Assembly (NCBI RefSeq): GCF_024211255.1
Contig: NZ_JAMLDY010000001.1
Coordinates: 245,966 to 309,965, forward strand
Source of the DNA: Sphingomonas liriopis
Lineage (GTDB): Bacteria; Pseudomonadota; Alphaproteobacteria; Sphingomonadales; Sphingomonadaceae
DNA: 64,000 nucleotides
Direction of reading: 5' to 3'
This document shows positions 8,248-16,941 of the stretch, piece after piece. A model generated the notes under the pieces. It searched no databases. It was not told the origin of the DNA and saw only the letters and a program-made list of their open reading frames with translations. Position 1 is the stretch's first letter. Every line of letters starts with the position of its first letter. The position numbers and the translations under genes are program-made.

Positions 8248-9134
8248 TGACGACTATGTTCGACAAACGCATGACCGCCGACGCGGTGGTCGCCTCGCTC
8301 TCCGACGGGATGACGATCGGCATCGGTGGCTGGGCGACGCGGCGCAAGCCGATGGCGCTGATCCGCGCGATCCTGCGGTCCGACCTCAAGGATCTGACGA
8401 TCGTCTCGTACGGCGGGCCCGATGTCGGCATGCTGTGCGCGGCGGGCAAGGTGAAGAAACTGGTCTTCGCCTTCGTCAGCCTCGATCATTATCCGCTCGA
8501 CCCGCATTTCCGCGCGGCACGCCAGACCGGTGCGATCGAGGTGCTGGAGCTGGACGAGGGCATGTTCCACTGGGGCCTGCGCGCCGCGGCGATGGACCTG
8601 CCGTTCCTGCCGACGCGGATCGGCATCGGCACCGATATCATCACCCAGCCCGGCTTCCGCATGGTGAAAAGCCCCTATGACGATGGCGAGGAACTGGTCG
8701 CGATGCCGGCGCTGCGGCTCGACGCCGCACTGATCCACGCGCATCGCGGCGATGCGAAGGGCAATCTGCTGACGCTCTCGCCGGACCCGTTCTTCGACGA
8801 GCTGTTCACCCGTGCGGCGCCGAAAGTCTATGCCTCGGTCGAACAGCTGGTGCCGACCGCCGATCTGGACATCGAGGCCAATGCGCGGTTCGCGCTGGTC
8901 GAACGCGCGCGGATCACCGGCGTGGTGGAGGCGCCGCTGGGCGCGCATCCGACCGGTGCCGCGCCCGATTACCAGATCGATCTGAAGGCGCTCAAGACCT
9001 ATGTCGACAGCGCCGCCTCGCCCGAGGCCTGGGCGGACTATCGCGCCCGTTTCGTCGATGTGAGCGACGAGGCCTATGCCGCTGCGATCGGCGGACGCGA
9101 CGCCGCCGCCGCCCTCCCCCGCCCGGTCTATTGA
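8247..9134 (+). CDS. ipdA: Ring C/D hydrolase subunit IpdA (CoA-transferase family)
   Basis: 295 residues of the CoA-transferase alpha-subunit family, with GMTIGIGGWATRRKPMALIR as the N-terminal glycine-rich segment. In the cholesterol pathway IpdA and IpdB form a hydrolase, not a transferase, that opens ring C of COCHEA-CoA. The segment EVLELDEGMFHWGLRAAAM contains the acidic residues (around Glu101/Glu104) near where I recall an important Glu in the Mycobacterium protein; that match is tentative. The gene starts on the hsaC stop codon and is followed by ipdB, as in actinobacteria. Confidence 0.88.
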   Translation: MTTMFDKRMTADAVVASLSDGMTIGIGGWATRRKPMALIRAILRSDLKDLTIVSYGGPDVGMLCAAGKVKKLVFAFVSLDHYPLDPHFRAARQTGAIEVLELDEGMFHWGLRAAAMDLPFLPTRIGIGTDIITQPGFRMVKSPYDDGEELVAMPALRLDAALIHAHRGDAKGNLLTLSPDPFFDELFTRAAPKVYASVEQLVPTADLDIEANARFALVERARITGVVEAPLGAHPTGAAPDYQIDLKALKTYVDSAASPEAWADYRARFVDVSDEAYAAAIGGRDAAAALPRPVY

Positions 9135-9147
9135 GGAGGCCCGCGTC

Positions 9148-9945
9148 ATGACCGCATCATCCTATTCGCTGGCCGAGCTGGTCATCGTCGCGTGTGCCGA
9201 AGCGTGGCGCGACGATGGCGAAGTGATGGCCACCGGCATCGGCCCGCTGCCCCGGCTGGGCGCGAGCCTCGCCAAGACGAGCTTCAACCCCGCGCTGCAG
9301 GTGACCGATGGCGAGGTCTATTACGCCGACGAACCCGTCCCGCCGGGCAAGCGGGTCGGCCCGGTGGCACTGGAAGGCTATGCCAATTACGACCGCGTGT
9401 TCTCCGCGCTGTGGGGCGGGCGCCGCCACGCGATGGTCGGGCCGGTCCAGCTCGACCGTTTCGGGCAGGCGAACATCAGCGTCATCGGCGACCATGCGAA
9501 GCCCAAGGCGGCGATGCTGGGTGCGCGCGGCTTTCCGGGCAATTCGATCAGCCACCCCAACAGCTTCTTCATGCCCAGCCACAACACCCGCGCGTTCGTC
9601 GCGGGCGAGGTCGATTTCGTCTGCATGGCGGGGTACAATCCGGCGCGCTACATCGGCGGCAAGCCGCCCCGCGGCCTCGATCTGCGCCGGATCGTGTCGA
9701 ACCTGGCGGTGATGGACTTCGGCGGGCCGGAGCATCAGGTCCGCGTCGTCTCGCTCCATCCTGGCGTCGGATTCGACGAGGTGCAGGACAATACCGGCTT
9801 TCCGCTGGCGCGGATCGCGGACGCGCTGCCGGTGACGCCCGCCCCCACCGCGGAGCAATGCGCCGCGATCGCCGCGCTCGATCCCAACGGCGTGCGCAGG
9901 TCGGTGTTCAAGGACGATCCCGCCGGCGACCGGAGGGCGGCATGA
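9148..9945 (+). CDS. ipdB: Ring C/D hydrolase subunit IpdB (CoA-transferase family)
   Basis: 265 residues of the CoA-transferase beta-subunit family and the expected partner of the preceding subunit. The segments YSLAELVIVACAEAW, GGRRHAMVGPVQLDRFGQ and NSISHPNSFFMPSHNTRAFV are typical of the IpdB branch. The heteromer would hydrolyse ring C of the HIP-derived diketo-CoA thioester. A GAGGAGG site precedes the ATG by about 8 nt. The stop overlaps the next start in ATGA (9942-9945). Confidence 0.88.
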   Translation: MTASSYSLAELVIVACAEAWRDDGEVMATGIGPLPRLGASLAKTSFNPALQVTDGEVYYADEPVPPGKRVGPVALEGYANYDRVFSALWGGRRHAMVGPVQLDRFGQANISVIGDHAKPKAAMLGARGFPGNSISHPNSFFMPSHNTRAFVAGEVDFVCMAGYNPARYIGGKPPRGLDLRRIVSNLAVMDFGGPEHQVRVVSLHPGVGFDEVQDNTGFPLARIADALPVTPAPTAEQCAAIAALDPNGVRRSVFKDDPAGDRRAA

Positions 9946-10841
9946 GCGACGATCTGGTCACGCCGCAGGCGACCGACATTCAGTATGAGACGGACCAGCC
10001 GGTCACCTATGAGGTGATCGACCGGGTCGCCTGGATCATGATGAACCGGCCGACGTTCAACAACGCGCAGAACGGCCAGATGACCTATGCGCTGGACGAT
10101 GCGTTCGTCCGCGCGACCAACGACGACGACGTGCGCTGCATCGTCCTGGGCGGCAACGGCAAGCATTTCTCCGCCGGGCACGACATCGGCACGCCGGGGC
10201 GCGACCTGCACCGGCATTTCGACAACCGGCTGATGGTGCCGGGCCATGTCAACAAGCCCGCGGCCGAGCTGCTCTACACGCGCGAGAAGGAACAATATGT
10301 CGGCATGTGCCGGCGCTGGCGCGACGTGGCGAAGCCGACGATCGCGATGGTGCAGGGCGCCTGCATCGCCGGCGGGCTGATGCTGGCGTGGGTATGCGAC
10401 CTGATCGTCGCGTCGGACGACGCGTTCTTCCAGGACCCGGTCAACCGCATGGGTATCCCCGGCGTCGAATATTTCGCACATGCGTTCGAACTGCCACCGC
10501 GCATCGCCAAGGAATTCCTGCTGCTCGGCGAGCGGATGAGTGCGCAGCGTGCCGAGCAGTTCGGCATGGTCAACCGGATCGTCCCCCGCGAGACCTTGCG
10601 CGATGCGGTGGCGGCGATGGCGGCGAAGCTGGTCGCGCAGCCGCGGCTCGGCAACTGGCTGACCAAGCAGGCGATCAACCACGTCGAGGACCTGCGCGGC
10701 AAGCGCACCGCCATGGACGCGCATTACCACATGCACCATTTCGCGCATGCACAGAACGATCTGGCGCAGGGCAGCTCGATCGCCGGGCTCGGCGCGAAGG
10801 AGATGGCGGAAGCCAACAAGCGCGAGGCCGGCGACCGATGA
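9942..10841 (+). CDS. Enoyl-CoA hydratase/isomerase family protein (extra crotonase)
   Basis: 299 residues with the crotonase fold: HFSAGHDIG forms the first oxyanion-hole loop and QGACIAGGLMLAWVCDLIVAS the second. It is about 40 residues longer than a minimal crotonase, with an insert around LHRHFDNRLMVPGHVNKPAAELLYTREK (I describe it by its position, residues about 88-115) and a C-terminal extension rich in His. It lies between ipdB and ipdC, where the Mycobacterium cluster has no gene. It may hydrate or hydrolyse a ring C/D CoA intermediate. It is distinct from the EchA20-like protein encoded two genes later. Confidence 0.85.
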   Translation: MSDDLVTPQATDIQYETDQPVTYEVIDRVAWIMMNRPTFNNAQNGQMTYALDDAFVRATNDDDVRCIVLGGNGKHFSAGHDIGTPGRDLHRHFDNRLMVPGHVNKPAAELLYTREKEQYVGMCRRWRDVAKPTIAMVQGACIAGGLMLAWVCDLIVASDDAFFQDPVNRMGIPGVEYFAHAFELPPRIAKEFLLLGERMSAQRAEQFGMVNRIVPRETLRDAVAAMAAKLVAQPRLGNWLTKQAINHVEDLRGKRTAMDAHYHMHHFAHAQNDLAQGSSIAGLGAKEMAEANKREAGDR

Positions 10842-11920
10842 CCACGGCGCTCGCCACGATCCTGACCGAGCGGCTGGGCTGCACCGCGCCGATCATCCAG
10901 ACCGCGATGGGCTGGGTGGCGGAGCCGGCGCTGGTTGTGGGCAGTTGCGAGGCCGGCGCCTTCGGCTTTCTCGGTTGCGCGGTGATGACCCCCGACGAGG
11001 CGGCAGTGAAGATCCGCGCCGTGCGCGATCGGACGGACAAGCCGTTCGGAGTCAATTTCCACAGCTTCCAGCCCGGCGCCGACCGGATCGTCGACCTGAT
11101 CCTCGCCCACCGCGAACAGGTTCGCGCGGTCAGTTTCGGCCGCGGTCCCAACGCGACGATGATCGGCCGCTTCAGAGACGCGGGCATCCTGTGCATCCCC
11201 ACCGTCGGCGCGGTGAAGCATGCGCGCAAGATGGTCGAGCTGGGCGTCGACATGGTGACGGTGCAGGGCGGCGAAGGTGGTGGCCACACCGGATCGGTGC
11301 CGACGACGGTGCTGCTGCCGCAGGTGCTGGACGCGGTGCAGGTGCCGGTGATCGCGGCGGGCGGATTCGGCGACGGCCGCGGCCTGGCCGCCGCGCTCGC
11401 TTACGGTGCGGTCGGCATCGCGATGGGAACGCGCTTCCTGCTGACCAAGGAAAGCCCCGTCCCTGATTCGGCGAAGGCGGCGTATCTGAAGGCGGGCACC
11501 GACGATATCGTCGTGACCACTCGCCTCGACGGCATCCCGCAGCGCATGGTGCGCACGCCGCTGATGGACCGGATCGAACGATCCGGCCCGCTCGGCATGT
11601 GGCGCCGCGCGTTCGAAGCCGGCCTCGCGATGAAGAAGCAGACCGGCGCGAGCTGGGGCGAGATGATCGCATCCGCGCGCGGCATGACCGCGCACGGCGC
11701 GATGCCGCTGCGCCAGGCGTTCATGGCCGCGACCATGCCGATGCTGATCCAGCGTGCCGTCGTCCACGGCGATATCGAACAGGGCGTGATGGCCACCGGC
11801 GTCGTCGGCGGCCGGATCGGGGAGGTGCCGAGTTGCGCCGACCTCGTCGCCCGGATCATGGACGAAGCCGAGGCGCGGATCGCCGCCCTCACCCACCCTC
11901 GCATGACGGTCGCCGCCTGA
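10838..11920 (+). CDS. ipdC: Flavin-dependent reductase/NPD-like enzyme IpdC
   Basis: 360 residues of the nitronate monooxygenase-like FMN TIM barrel. The N-terminal APIIQTAMGWVAEPALV, the central GGEGGGHTG (144-152) and AAGGFGDGRG with GAVGIAMGTRFLL form the flavin phosphate-binding regions. IpdC acts on the HIP-CoA branch of steroid ring C/D degradation, introducing unsaturation after the IpdF step. Its position next to ipdA, ipdB and echA20 supports the assignment over a plain nitronate monooxygenase. ATG and TGA overlaps at both ends imply coupled translation. Confidence 0.85.
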   Translation: MTTALATILTERLGCTAPIIQTAMGWVAEPALVVGSCEAGAFGFLGCAVMTPDEAAVKIRAVRDRTDKPFGVNFHSFQPGADRIVDLILAHREQVRAVSFGRGPNATMIGRFRDAGILCIPTVGAVKHARKMVELGVDMVTVQGGEGGGHTGSVPTTVLLPQVLDAVQVPVIAAGGFGDGRGLAAALAYGAVGIAMGTRFLLTKESPVPDSAKAAYLKAGTDDIVVTTRLDGIPQRMVRTPLMDRIERSGPLGMWRRAFEAGLAMKKQTGASWGEMIASARGMTAHGAMPLRQAFMAATMPMLIQRAVVHGDIEQGVMATGVVGGRIGEVPSCADLVARIMDEAEARIAALTHPRMTVAA

Positions 11921-12669
11921 TGCCCATCACCCTGACCATTCGGAACCGCATCGCCGAGATCGTGTTCGATCATCCGCCGGTGAACGCCTTCGACACCGCC
12001 GGCTGGGAATCGATTCCCGCGCTGATCGACTCGGCGTCACAGAACGAGGATGTCCGCTGCGTTCTCATCCGCGCCGAGGGGCGCGGCTTCTGCGGCGGCG
12101 TCGACATCAAGGAGATGGCGGCGCACCCCGAGCGGATCGCCAAGCTGAACCGCGACAATTACCGGACGTTTAAGGCGATCCGCGACTGCGCAGTGCCGGT
12201 GGTGGCGGCGCTGCACGGCTTCGTGATCGGCGGCGGCGTCAACATCGCCGGCGCGTGCGACTGCCTGATCGCGGCGGAGGGCGCCTATTTCTCGCTGCCC
12301 GAGATCGATCGCGGCGCGATGGGCGGTGCGGCGTTCATGAGCCGGATGCTGCCGGTCCAGAAGGTGCGCGCGAACTTCTTCACCGGCGGCCGCGTACCGG
12401 TGGAGGACCTGCATCGCCACGGTTCGGTCGAGAAGATCGTGGCGTCAGAGCGGCTGGCGGAGGAGGCGCGCGCCTTCTGCGCGATCATCGCCGGCAAGAG
12501 CCGCGCCGCGCTGGTGATCGCCAAGCAGGCGCTGAACCTGATCGAACCCTGGAACCCCGCCGACATGTACCGCATCGAACAGGGCTTCACGCTGGAAATG
12601 TACGCGCACGAGGACAGCCAGACCGCGCGCGACGCCTTCGTCGCCGGCAAGCAGGCGGCGGCGTTCTGA
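11920..12669 (+). CDS. echA20: Ring D hydrolase of the crotonase family (EchA20 type)
   Basis: 249 residues, very close to the length of the Mycobacterium EchA20. Shared signatures I recognise are LIRAEGRGFCGGVDIKEM (oxyanion loop), GFVIGGGVNIAG, LPEIDRGAMGGA, and a C-terminal YRIEQGFTLEM. EchA20 hydrolytically opens ring D of the indanone CoA ester before IpdAB opens ring C. The gene begins on the last base of the ipdC stop and ends on the first base of the next ATG. A generic enoyl-CoA hydratase is the alternative, but the signature match and context favour EchA20. Confidence 0.88.
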   Translation: MPITLTIRNRIAEIVFDHPPVNAFDTAGWESIPALIDSASQNEDVRCVLIRAEGRGFCGGVDIKEMAAHPERIAKLNRDNYRTFKAIRDCAVPVVAALHGFVIGGGVNIAGACDCLIAAEGAYFSLPEIDRGAMGGAAFMSRMLPVQKVRANFFTGGRVPVEDLHRHGSVEKIVASERLAEEARAFCAIIAGKSRAALVIAKQALNLIEPWNPADMYRIEQGFTLEMYAHEDSQTARDAFVAGKQAAAF

Positions 12670-13814
12670 TGGACCTCGCCTACACCCCCGAACAGCAGGC
12701 GTTCCGCGCCGAGGTGCGCGCCTGGCTGGCGGCGAACGTGCCGGCCGAACCGCTCGACCATTTCGACGCCAGCCGCGAAGGCTTCGAGGCGCATCGCCGC
12801 TGGGAGGCTACGCTGAAGACCGGCGACTGGGGCATGGTGACATGGCCGAAGGAATATGGCGGCCGCGGCCTCGACCTGATCCAGTGGCTGATCTTCGAGG
12901 AGGAATATGCGCGCGCCGGTGCGCCCGGCCGCGTCGGCCAGAACGGCATTTTTCTGCTTGGGCCCACGCTGATCGAGTTCGGCACGCAGGCGCAGAAGGA
13001 ACGCTTCCTGCCGCCGATGGCGAGTGGCGAGGAGATCTGGGCGCAGGCCTGGTCCGAACCGCAGGCAGGGTCCGACTTGGCCGGCGTGCGCGCGACCGCC
13101 GTCCGCGATGGTGACGCTTATGTGCTCAACGGCCACAAGATCTGGTCGAGCCGCGCCGCGTTCGCCGACATCGCGTTCGGGCTGTTCCGCGCGCCCGGCA
13201 GCGAGCGGCACAAGGGGCTGTCGCTGATCTTCTTCCCGCTCGATACGCCGGGCGTCACGGTCAATCCGATCCGCAAGATCAACGGCCATGTCGGCTTCGC
13301 GGAGATCTTCCTGGAGGACGTGCGCGTCCCCGCCTTCAACCGGCTGGGCGACGAGGGCCAGGGCTGGCACATCTGCATGGCGACCGCGGGGTTCGAACGC
13401 GGGCTGATGCTGCGCAGTCCCGCGCGCTATCAGGTGGCGGCCGCCGCGCTGGCCGATCTGTGGAAGGTGCGTGGCAACTCGGCCGATCCCGCGCTGGAGG
13501 CCGACGTCGTGCGCGCATTCATGAATGCGGAAGCCTATGCGCTGTCCATCTATCGCACCGCCAGCGCGCTGATCGCGGGCGCCAGTATCGGGCCCGAGGC
13601 GTCGACCAACAAGATCTTCTGGTCGGAGCTCGACATCCATCTCCACCGCACCGCGCTAGCGATCCTGGGCCCCGAAGCGGAGTTGCTGAGCGAGCCGGGC
13701 GCGCACGACTGGATCGACGACTACATCTTCTCGCTCGCCGGCCCGATCTATGCGGGTTCGAACGAGATCCAGCGTAACATCATCGCCGAGCGCATGCTCG
13801 GCCTTCCGCGCTGA
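12669..13814 (+). CDS. fadE31: Acyl-CoA dehydrogenase, FadE31-like
   Basis: 381 residues with the standard ACAD layout. The sequence tracks Mycobacterium FadE31: GFEAHRRWEATL, VTWPKEYGGRG, EEEYARAGAPGR, WAQAWSEPQAGSDLA, then IWSSRAAF and a C-terminal PIYAGSNEIQRNIIAERML. The position of the usual catalytic Glu in a YEG motif is YAG, as in steroid ACADs that work as alpha2-beta2 heteromers and take their base elsewhere. FadE31 pairs with FadE32 or FadE33 in ring C/D beta-oxidation, and the FadE32-like gene follows directly. Confidence 0.85.
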   Translation: MDLAYTPEQQAFRAEVRAWLAANVPAEPLDHFDASREGFEAHRRWEATLKTGDWGMVTWPKEYGGRGLDLIQWLIFEEEYARAGAPGRVGQNGIFLLGPTLIEFGTQAQKERFLPPMASGEEIWAQAWSEPQAGSDLAGVRATAVRDGDAYVLNGHKIWSSRAAFADIAFGLFRAPGSERHKGLSLIFFPLDTPGVTVNPIRKINGHVGFAEIFLEDVRVPAFNRLGDEGQGWHICMATAGFERGLMLRSPARYQVAAAALADLWKVRGNSADPALEADVVRAFMNAEAYALSIYRTASALIAGASIGPEASTNKIFWSELDIHLHRTALAILGPEAELLSEPGAHDWIDDYIFSLAGPIYAGSNEIQRNIIAERMLGLPR

Positions 13815-13825
13815 GGACCTCCGGC

Positions 13826-14851
13826 ATGGACTTCACCCTGACCGAAGAACAGCGGATGTTCGCCGATACCGCGCGCGCGCTGTTCGCGGACACCGTCACT
13901 CCCGATCACTGGCGCCGGATGATGGCGGCGGGCGAGACGCGTGACCCCGCGCGCTGGGCCGCGATCGTCGAATCGGGCTTTACCCAGATCCTGCTTCCCG
14001 AAGACGCGGGCGGGCTCGCACTGGCGGAGATCGACTTCGCTTTGATCGCAGAGGCCGCGGGCTATGTCGCGCTGCCCGATCCGCTGGTCGAAAGCGCAGG
14101 GATCGCCGCACCGATGCTGGCGAGCCTCGCGCCCGATCACGCCGCGCTCGCCGATCCCGCCGCCAGCATCGCGATCCAGCATCCCGCCAATCCGCTGGTC
14201 GCGGACGCCGACAGCGCCGCTGCGATCGTCCTGCACCGCGACGGCCAGGCATTCGTCGCCACCCCCGATCAGGTGCGACTGGTGCGGCGCGAGAGTATCG
14301 ATCCGTTCCGCAGCGTGTTCGCGGTCGAGTGGGACGAGGCGACGCCGCTCGGGTCCGCCGACTGGGATCTGGCGCTTGATCGCGGCGCGGTGTTCGCCGC
14401 CGCGCAGGGGCTGGGCCTCGCGCAACGCGCGATCGACATGGCGGTGGCCTATGCCAAAGAGCGCCAGCAGTTCGGCAAGCCGATCGGCACCTATCAGTCG
14501 GTCAAGCACATGCTCGCGTCCGCGCAGGTCGGAATCGAGTTCGCGCGCCCCGTCGTCCATGCCGCCGCCGCGCAGATCGGCCATCGCGACGTCTTCTCGC
14601 GCGCGCGCGTCAGCCATGCCAAGATCGTCGCGCTCGAGGCGGCGGACCAGGCCGCCCGCGCCTCGATCCAGGTGCACGGTGCGATGGGCTACAGCTGGGA
14701 GGTCGACGTCCACCTGCTGCTCAAGCGCGCGCTGGCGCTGACCGGGCAATGGGGCACCCCCGCAGTCCACCGCGCCCGCATCGGCGAGCGGCTCTTCACC
14801 CGCCCGACCGGCCCCGACACGACCTTCGCCCGCGAGTATGACCATGCCTGA
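13826..14851 (+). CDS. Acyl-CoA dehydrogenase small subunit, FadE32-like
   Basis: 341 residues, shorter and more divergent than a homotetrameric ACAD, as expected for the beta subunit of a heteromeric steroid ACAD. FTLTEEQRMFADTARALF opens the helical domain. The central beta domain is reduced, and AYAKERQQFGKPIGTYQSVKH and QVHGAMGYSWEVDVH are the conserved C-terminal flavin-contact segments. It probably joins the preceding FadE31-like subunit. The next gene starts 13 bp before this gene ends. Which mycobacterial small subunit (FadE32 or FadE33) it corresponds to is uncertain. Confidence 0.8.
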   Translation: MDFTLTEEQRMFADTARALFADTVTPDHWRRMMAAGETRDPARWAAIVESGFTQILLPEDAGGLALAEIDFALIAEAAGYVALPDPLVESAGIAAPMLASLAPDHAALADPAASIAIQHPANPLVADADSAAAIVLHRDGQAFVATPDQVRLVRRESIDPFRSVFAVEWDEATPLGSADWDLALDRGAVFAAAQGLGLAQRAIDMAVAYAKERQQFGKPIGTYQSVKHMLASAQVGIEFARPVVHAAAAQIGHRDVFSRARVSHAKIVALEAADQAARASIQVHGAMGYSWEVDVHLLLKRALALTGQWGTPAVHRARIGERLFTRPTGPDTTFAREYDHA

Positions 14852-15995
14852 AGCCTATATCATCGACGCCGTCCGCTCGCCCATCGGTCGCAAGAAGGGC
14901 AGCCTGGCGCACCTCCATCCCGCCGATCTGGGTGCGCATCCGATCAAGGCGCTGGTCGATCGCACGGGCGTCGACCCGTCCGCGATCGACGATGTCGTCT
15001 GGGGATGCACCGAGACGATCGGTGCGCAGGCCGGCGACATCGGCCGGACGGTATGGCTGGTCGCGGGACTGCCCGAAGAAGTGCCCGGCGTGACGATCGA
15101 TCGCCAGTGCGGATCGAGCCAGCAGGCGGTCCATTTCGCGGCGCAGGGCGTGATGAGCGGCACGCAGGACCTCGTCGTCGCCGGCGGCAGCCAGGCGATG
15201 AACCGCATCCCGATCATGGCGGCGATGATCGCGGGGCAGGCTTATGGTTTCGACAGCCCCTTCATCGGCTCGCCGGGGTGGGACGCGCGCTACGGCAACC
15301 AGGAGGTCGACCAGATCCGTTCTGCTGAGATGATCGCGGACAAATGGGGCGTCAGCCGTGCCGACATGGAGACGTTCAGCCTGGCGAGCCACCAGCGCGC
15401 GCAGGCGGCGACCGAGCAGGGCTGGTTCGCGCGCGAGATCGCGCCGCTCGAGGGCCTCGACCGCGACGAGACGATCCGCCCGACGACGTCGCTCGAAGGG
15501 CTCGCCGCGCTCAAGCCGGTGCGCGAGGGCGGACTCGTCACCGCAGGGGTCGCGAGCCAGAATTGCGACGGGTCCGCCGCGCTGCTGATCGCCAGCGCGC
15601 GCGCGGTACGCGAGCACGGCCTGACGCCCCGCGCTCGGATCCATCACCTGACGGTACGCGGCGCCGATCCGGTCTGGATGCTGACCGCGCCGATCCCCGC
15701 GACGCGTCACGCGCTGGCCAAGGCAGGAATGACGATCGACGACATCGACCTGTTCGAATGCAACGAGGCGTTTGCCTCGATCCCGCTGGCGTGGATGAAA
15801 GATTTGGGCATCCCGCACGAGAAGGTGAACGTACAGGGCGGCGCGATCGCGCTCGGGCACCCCTTGGGTGCGACCGGCGCACGGCTGATGACGACGCTGC
15901 TCGGCGCGCTCGAACGGACCGGCGGGCGCTATGGCTTGCAGACGATGTGCGAAGGCGGCGGCCAGGCCAACGTCACGATCATCGAGCGGCTGTGA
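14838..15995 (+). CDS. fadA6: Thiolase FadA6
   Basis: 385 residues. The active-site nucleophile is Cys91 in IDRQCGSSQQA; His341 in GHPLGATG and Cys371 in QTMCEGGGQANVTIIERL complete the thiolase set. The whole sequence follows the Mycobacterium FadA6 pattern (for example HHLTVRGADPVWMLTAPIPATR), the thiolase acting in the last steps of steroid ring C/D degradation. The start could also be the ATG at 14844, which matches the family N-terminus MxEAYxIDAV slightly better. It overlaps the preceding gene by 14 bases. Confidence 0.9.
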   Translation: MTMPEAYIIDAVRSPIGRKKGSLAHLHPADLGAHPIKALVDRTGVDPSAIDDVVWGCTETIGAQAGDIGRTVWLVAGLPEEVPGVTIDRQCGSSQQAVHFAAQGVMSGTQDLVVAGGSQAMNRIPIMAAMIAGQAYGFDSPFIGSPGWDARYGNQEVDQIRSAEMIADKWGVSRADMETFSLASHQRAQAATEQGWFAREIAPLEGLDRDETIRPTTSLEGLAALKPVREGGLVTAGVASQNCDGSAALLIASARAVREHGLTPRARIHHLTVRGADPVWMLTAPIPATRHALAKAGMTIDDIDLFECNEAFASIPLAWMKDLGIPHEKVNVQGGAIALGHPLGATGARLMTTLLGALERTGGRYGLQTMCEGGGQANVTIIERL

Positions 15996-16035
15996 TGCCC
16001 GACACTTGGCACACGATCATGAGGCGGGAACACTG

Positions 16036-16941
16036 ATGGGTATCTGCGAAGGACGCGTGGCGATCGTCACCGGCGCCGGCAACGGCCTCGGCCGCGCCTA
16101 TGCGATCGGATTGGCGGCGGAGGGCGCGAAGGTCGTCGTCAACGACCTGGGGGTCGGCACGCACGGCGAGGCGGGCGGGACGAAGGGCGCCGCGGAGCGC
16201 GTCGTCGACGAGATCCGCGCGGCCGGCGGCGAAGCGGTCGCCAACACCGACGACGTCGCCGACTGGGACGCCGGCAAGCGCATGGTCGAACAGGCGCTCG
16301 ACAGCTTCGGCGCGCTGCATGCGGTGGTCAACAATGCCGGCTTCGTGCGCGACCGGATGTTCTTCACCTGCTCGCCGGAGGAATGGGACGCGGTCATGCG
16401 CGTGCACCTGCGCGGCCATTTCTGTACCAGCCGCCACGCCGCCGAATACTGGCGCGCCGAGGCGAAGGCCGGTCGCCGGGTCGACGCCCGCATCGTCAAC
16501 ACGACGAGCGGCGCGGGGCTGCAGGGCTCGGTCGGCCAGTCCGCCTATTCGACCGCCAAGGCCGGGATCGCCGGGCTGACGTTGGTACAGGCTGCGGAGC
16601 TGGGGCGGATCGGCGTCACCGCCAACGCGCTCGCCCCCAATGCGCGGACGCGGATGACCGAGACGGGCGCGTTCGACATGGCCGCCGCCGAGGGTGCTTT
16701 CGACGTCTACGCGCCCGAAAACATGGCGCCGCTGGTCGCCTATCTGGTGTCCGCGCGATCGAACGGCGTGACCGGCCAGGTGTTCGAGCTCAAGGGCGGC
16801 ACCGTGTTCCTGTCGCAGGGGTGGACCGACAGCCCCGCGCACGACAAGGGCGCGCGGCTGGAGGCGGGCGAGATGGACGCGATCGTGCGTGACCTGATCG
16901 ACCGGCGCGCGCCCGCCAAGCCGGTCTACGGCGCCGCCTGA
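16036..16941 (+). CDS. SDR of the steroid ring C/D cluster (Rv3548c-like)
   Basis: 301 residues. It begins CEGRVAIVTGAGNGLGRAYA, then VVVNDLGVG, NNAGFVRDRM, NTTSGAGLQGSVGQSAYSTAKAG (Ser and YxxxK), and ends with an extra KPVYGAA tail. This pattern, including DARIVNTTSGAGLQGSVGQ, matches the SDR encoded in the Mycobacterium KstR2 regulon as Rv3548c. It probably oxidises or reduces a hydroxy/keto-acyl-CoA of the ring C/D pathway. A GAGGCGGG site lies 9 nt before the ATG; a longer in-frame upstream extension was rejected because it overlaps fadA6 and lacks family similarity. Confidence 0.87.
   Translation: MGICEGRVAIVTGAGNGLGRAYAIGLAAEGAKVVVNDLGVGTHGEAGGTKGAAERVVDEIRAAGGEAVANTDDVADWDAGKRMVEQALDSFGALHAVVNNAGFVRDRMFFTCSPEEWDAVMRVHLRGHFCTSRHAAEYWRAEAKAGRRVDARIVNTTSGAGLQGSVGQSAYSTAKAGIAGLTLVQAAELGRIGVTANALAPNARTRMTETGAFDMAAAEGAFDVYAPENMAPLVAYLVSARSNGVTGQVFELKGGTVFLSQGWTDSPAHDKGARLEAGEMDAIVRDLIDRRAPAKPVYGAA

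Noticed and set aside
9942..10841. Calling this crotonase the EchA20 enzyme
   Set aside because: The gene at 11920-12669 matches EchA20 in length and signatures (AEGRGFxxGVDIKEM, EQGFTxE); this one is longer and different.
12669..13814. Apparent loss of the catalytic Glu in the FadE31-, FadE30-like ACADs (YAG instead of YEG)
   Set aside because: This is usual in the steroid-specific ACADs of these heteromeric or ring-acting families, so it is not evidence of inactivity.
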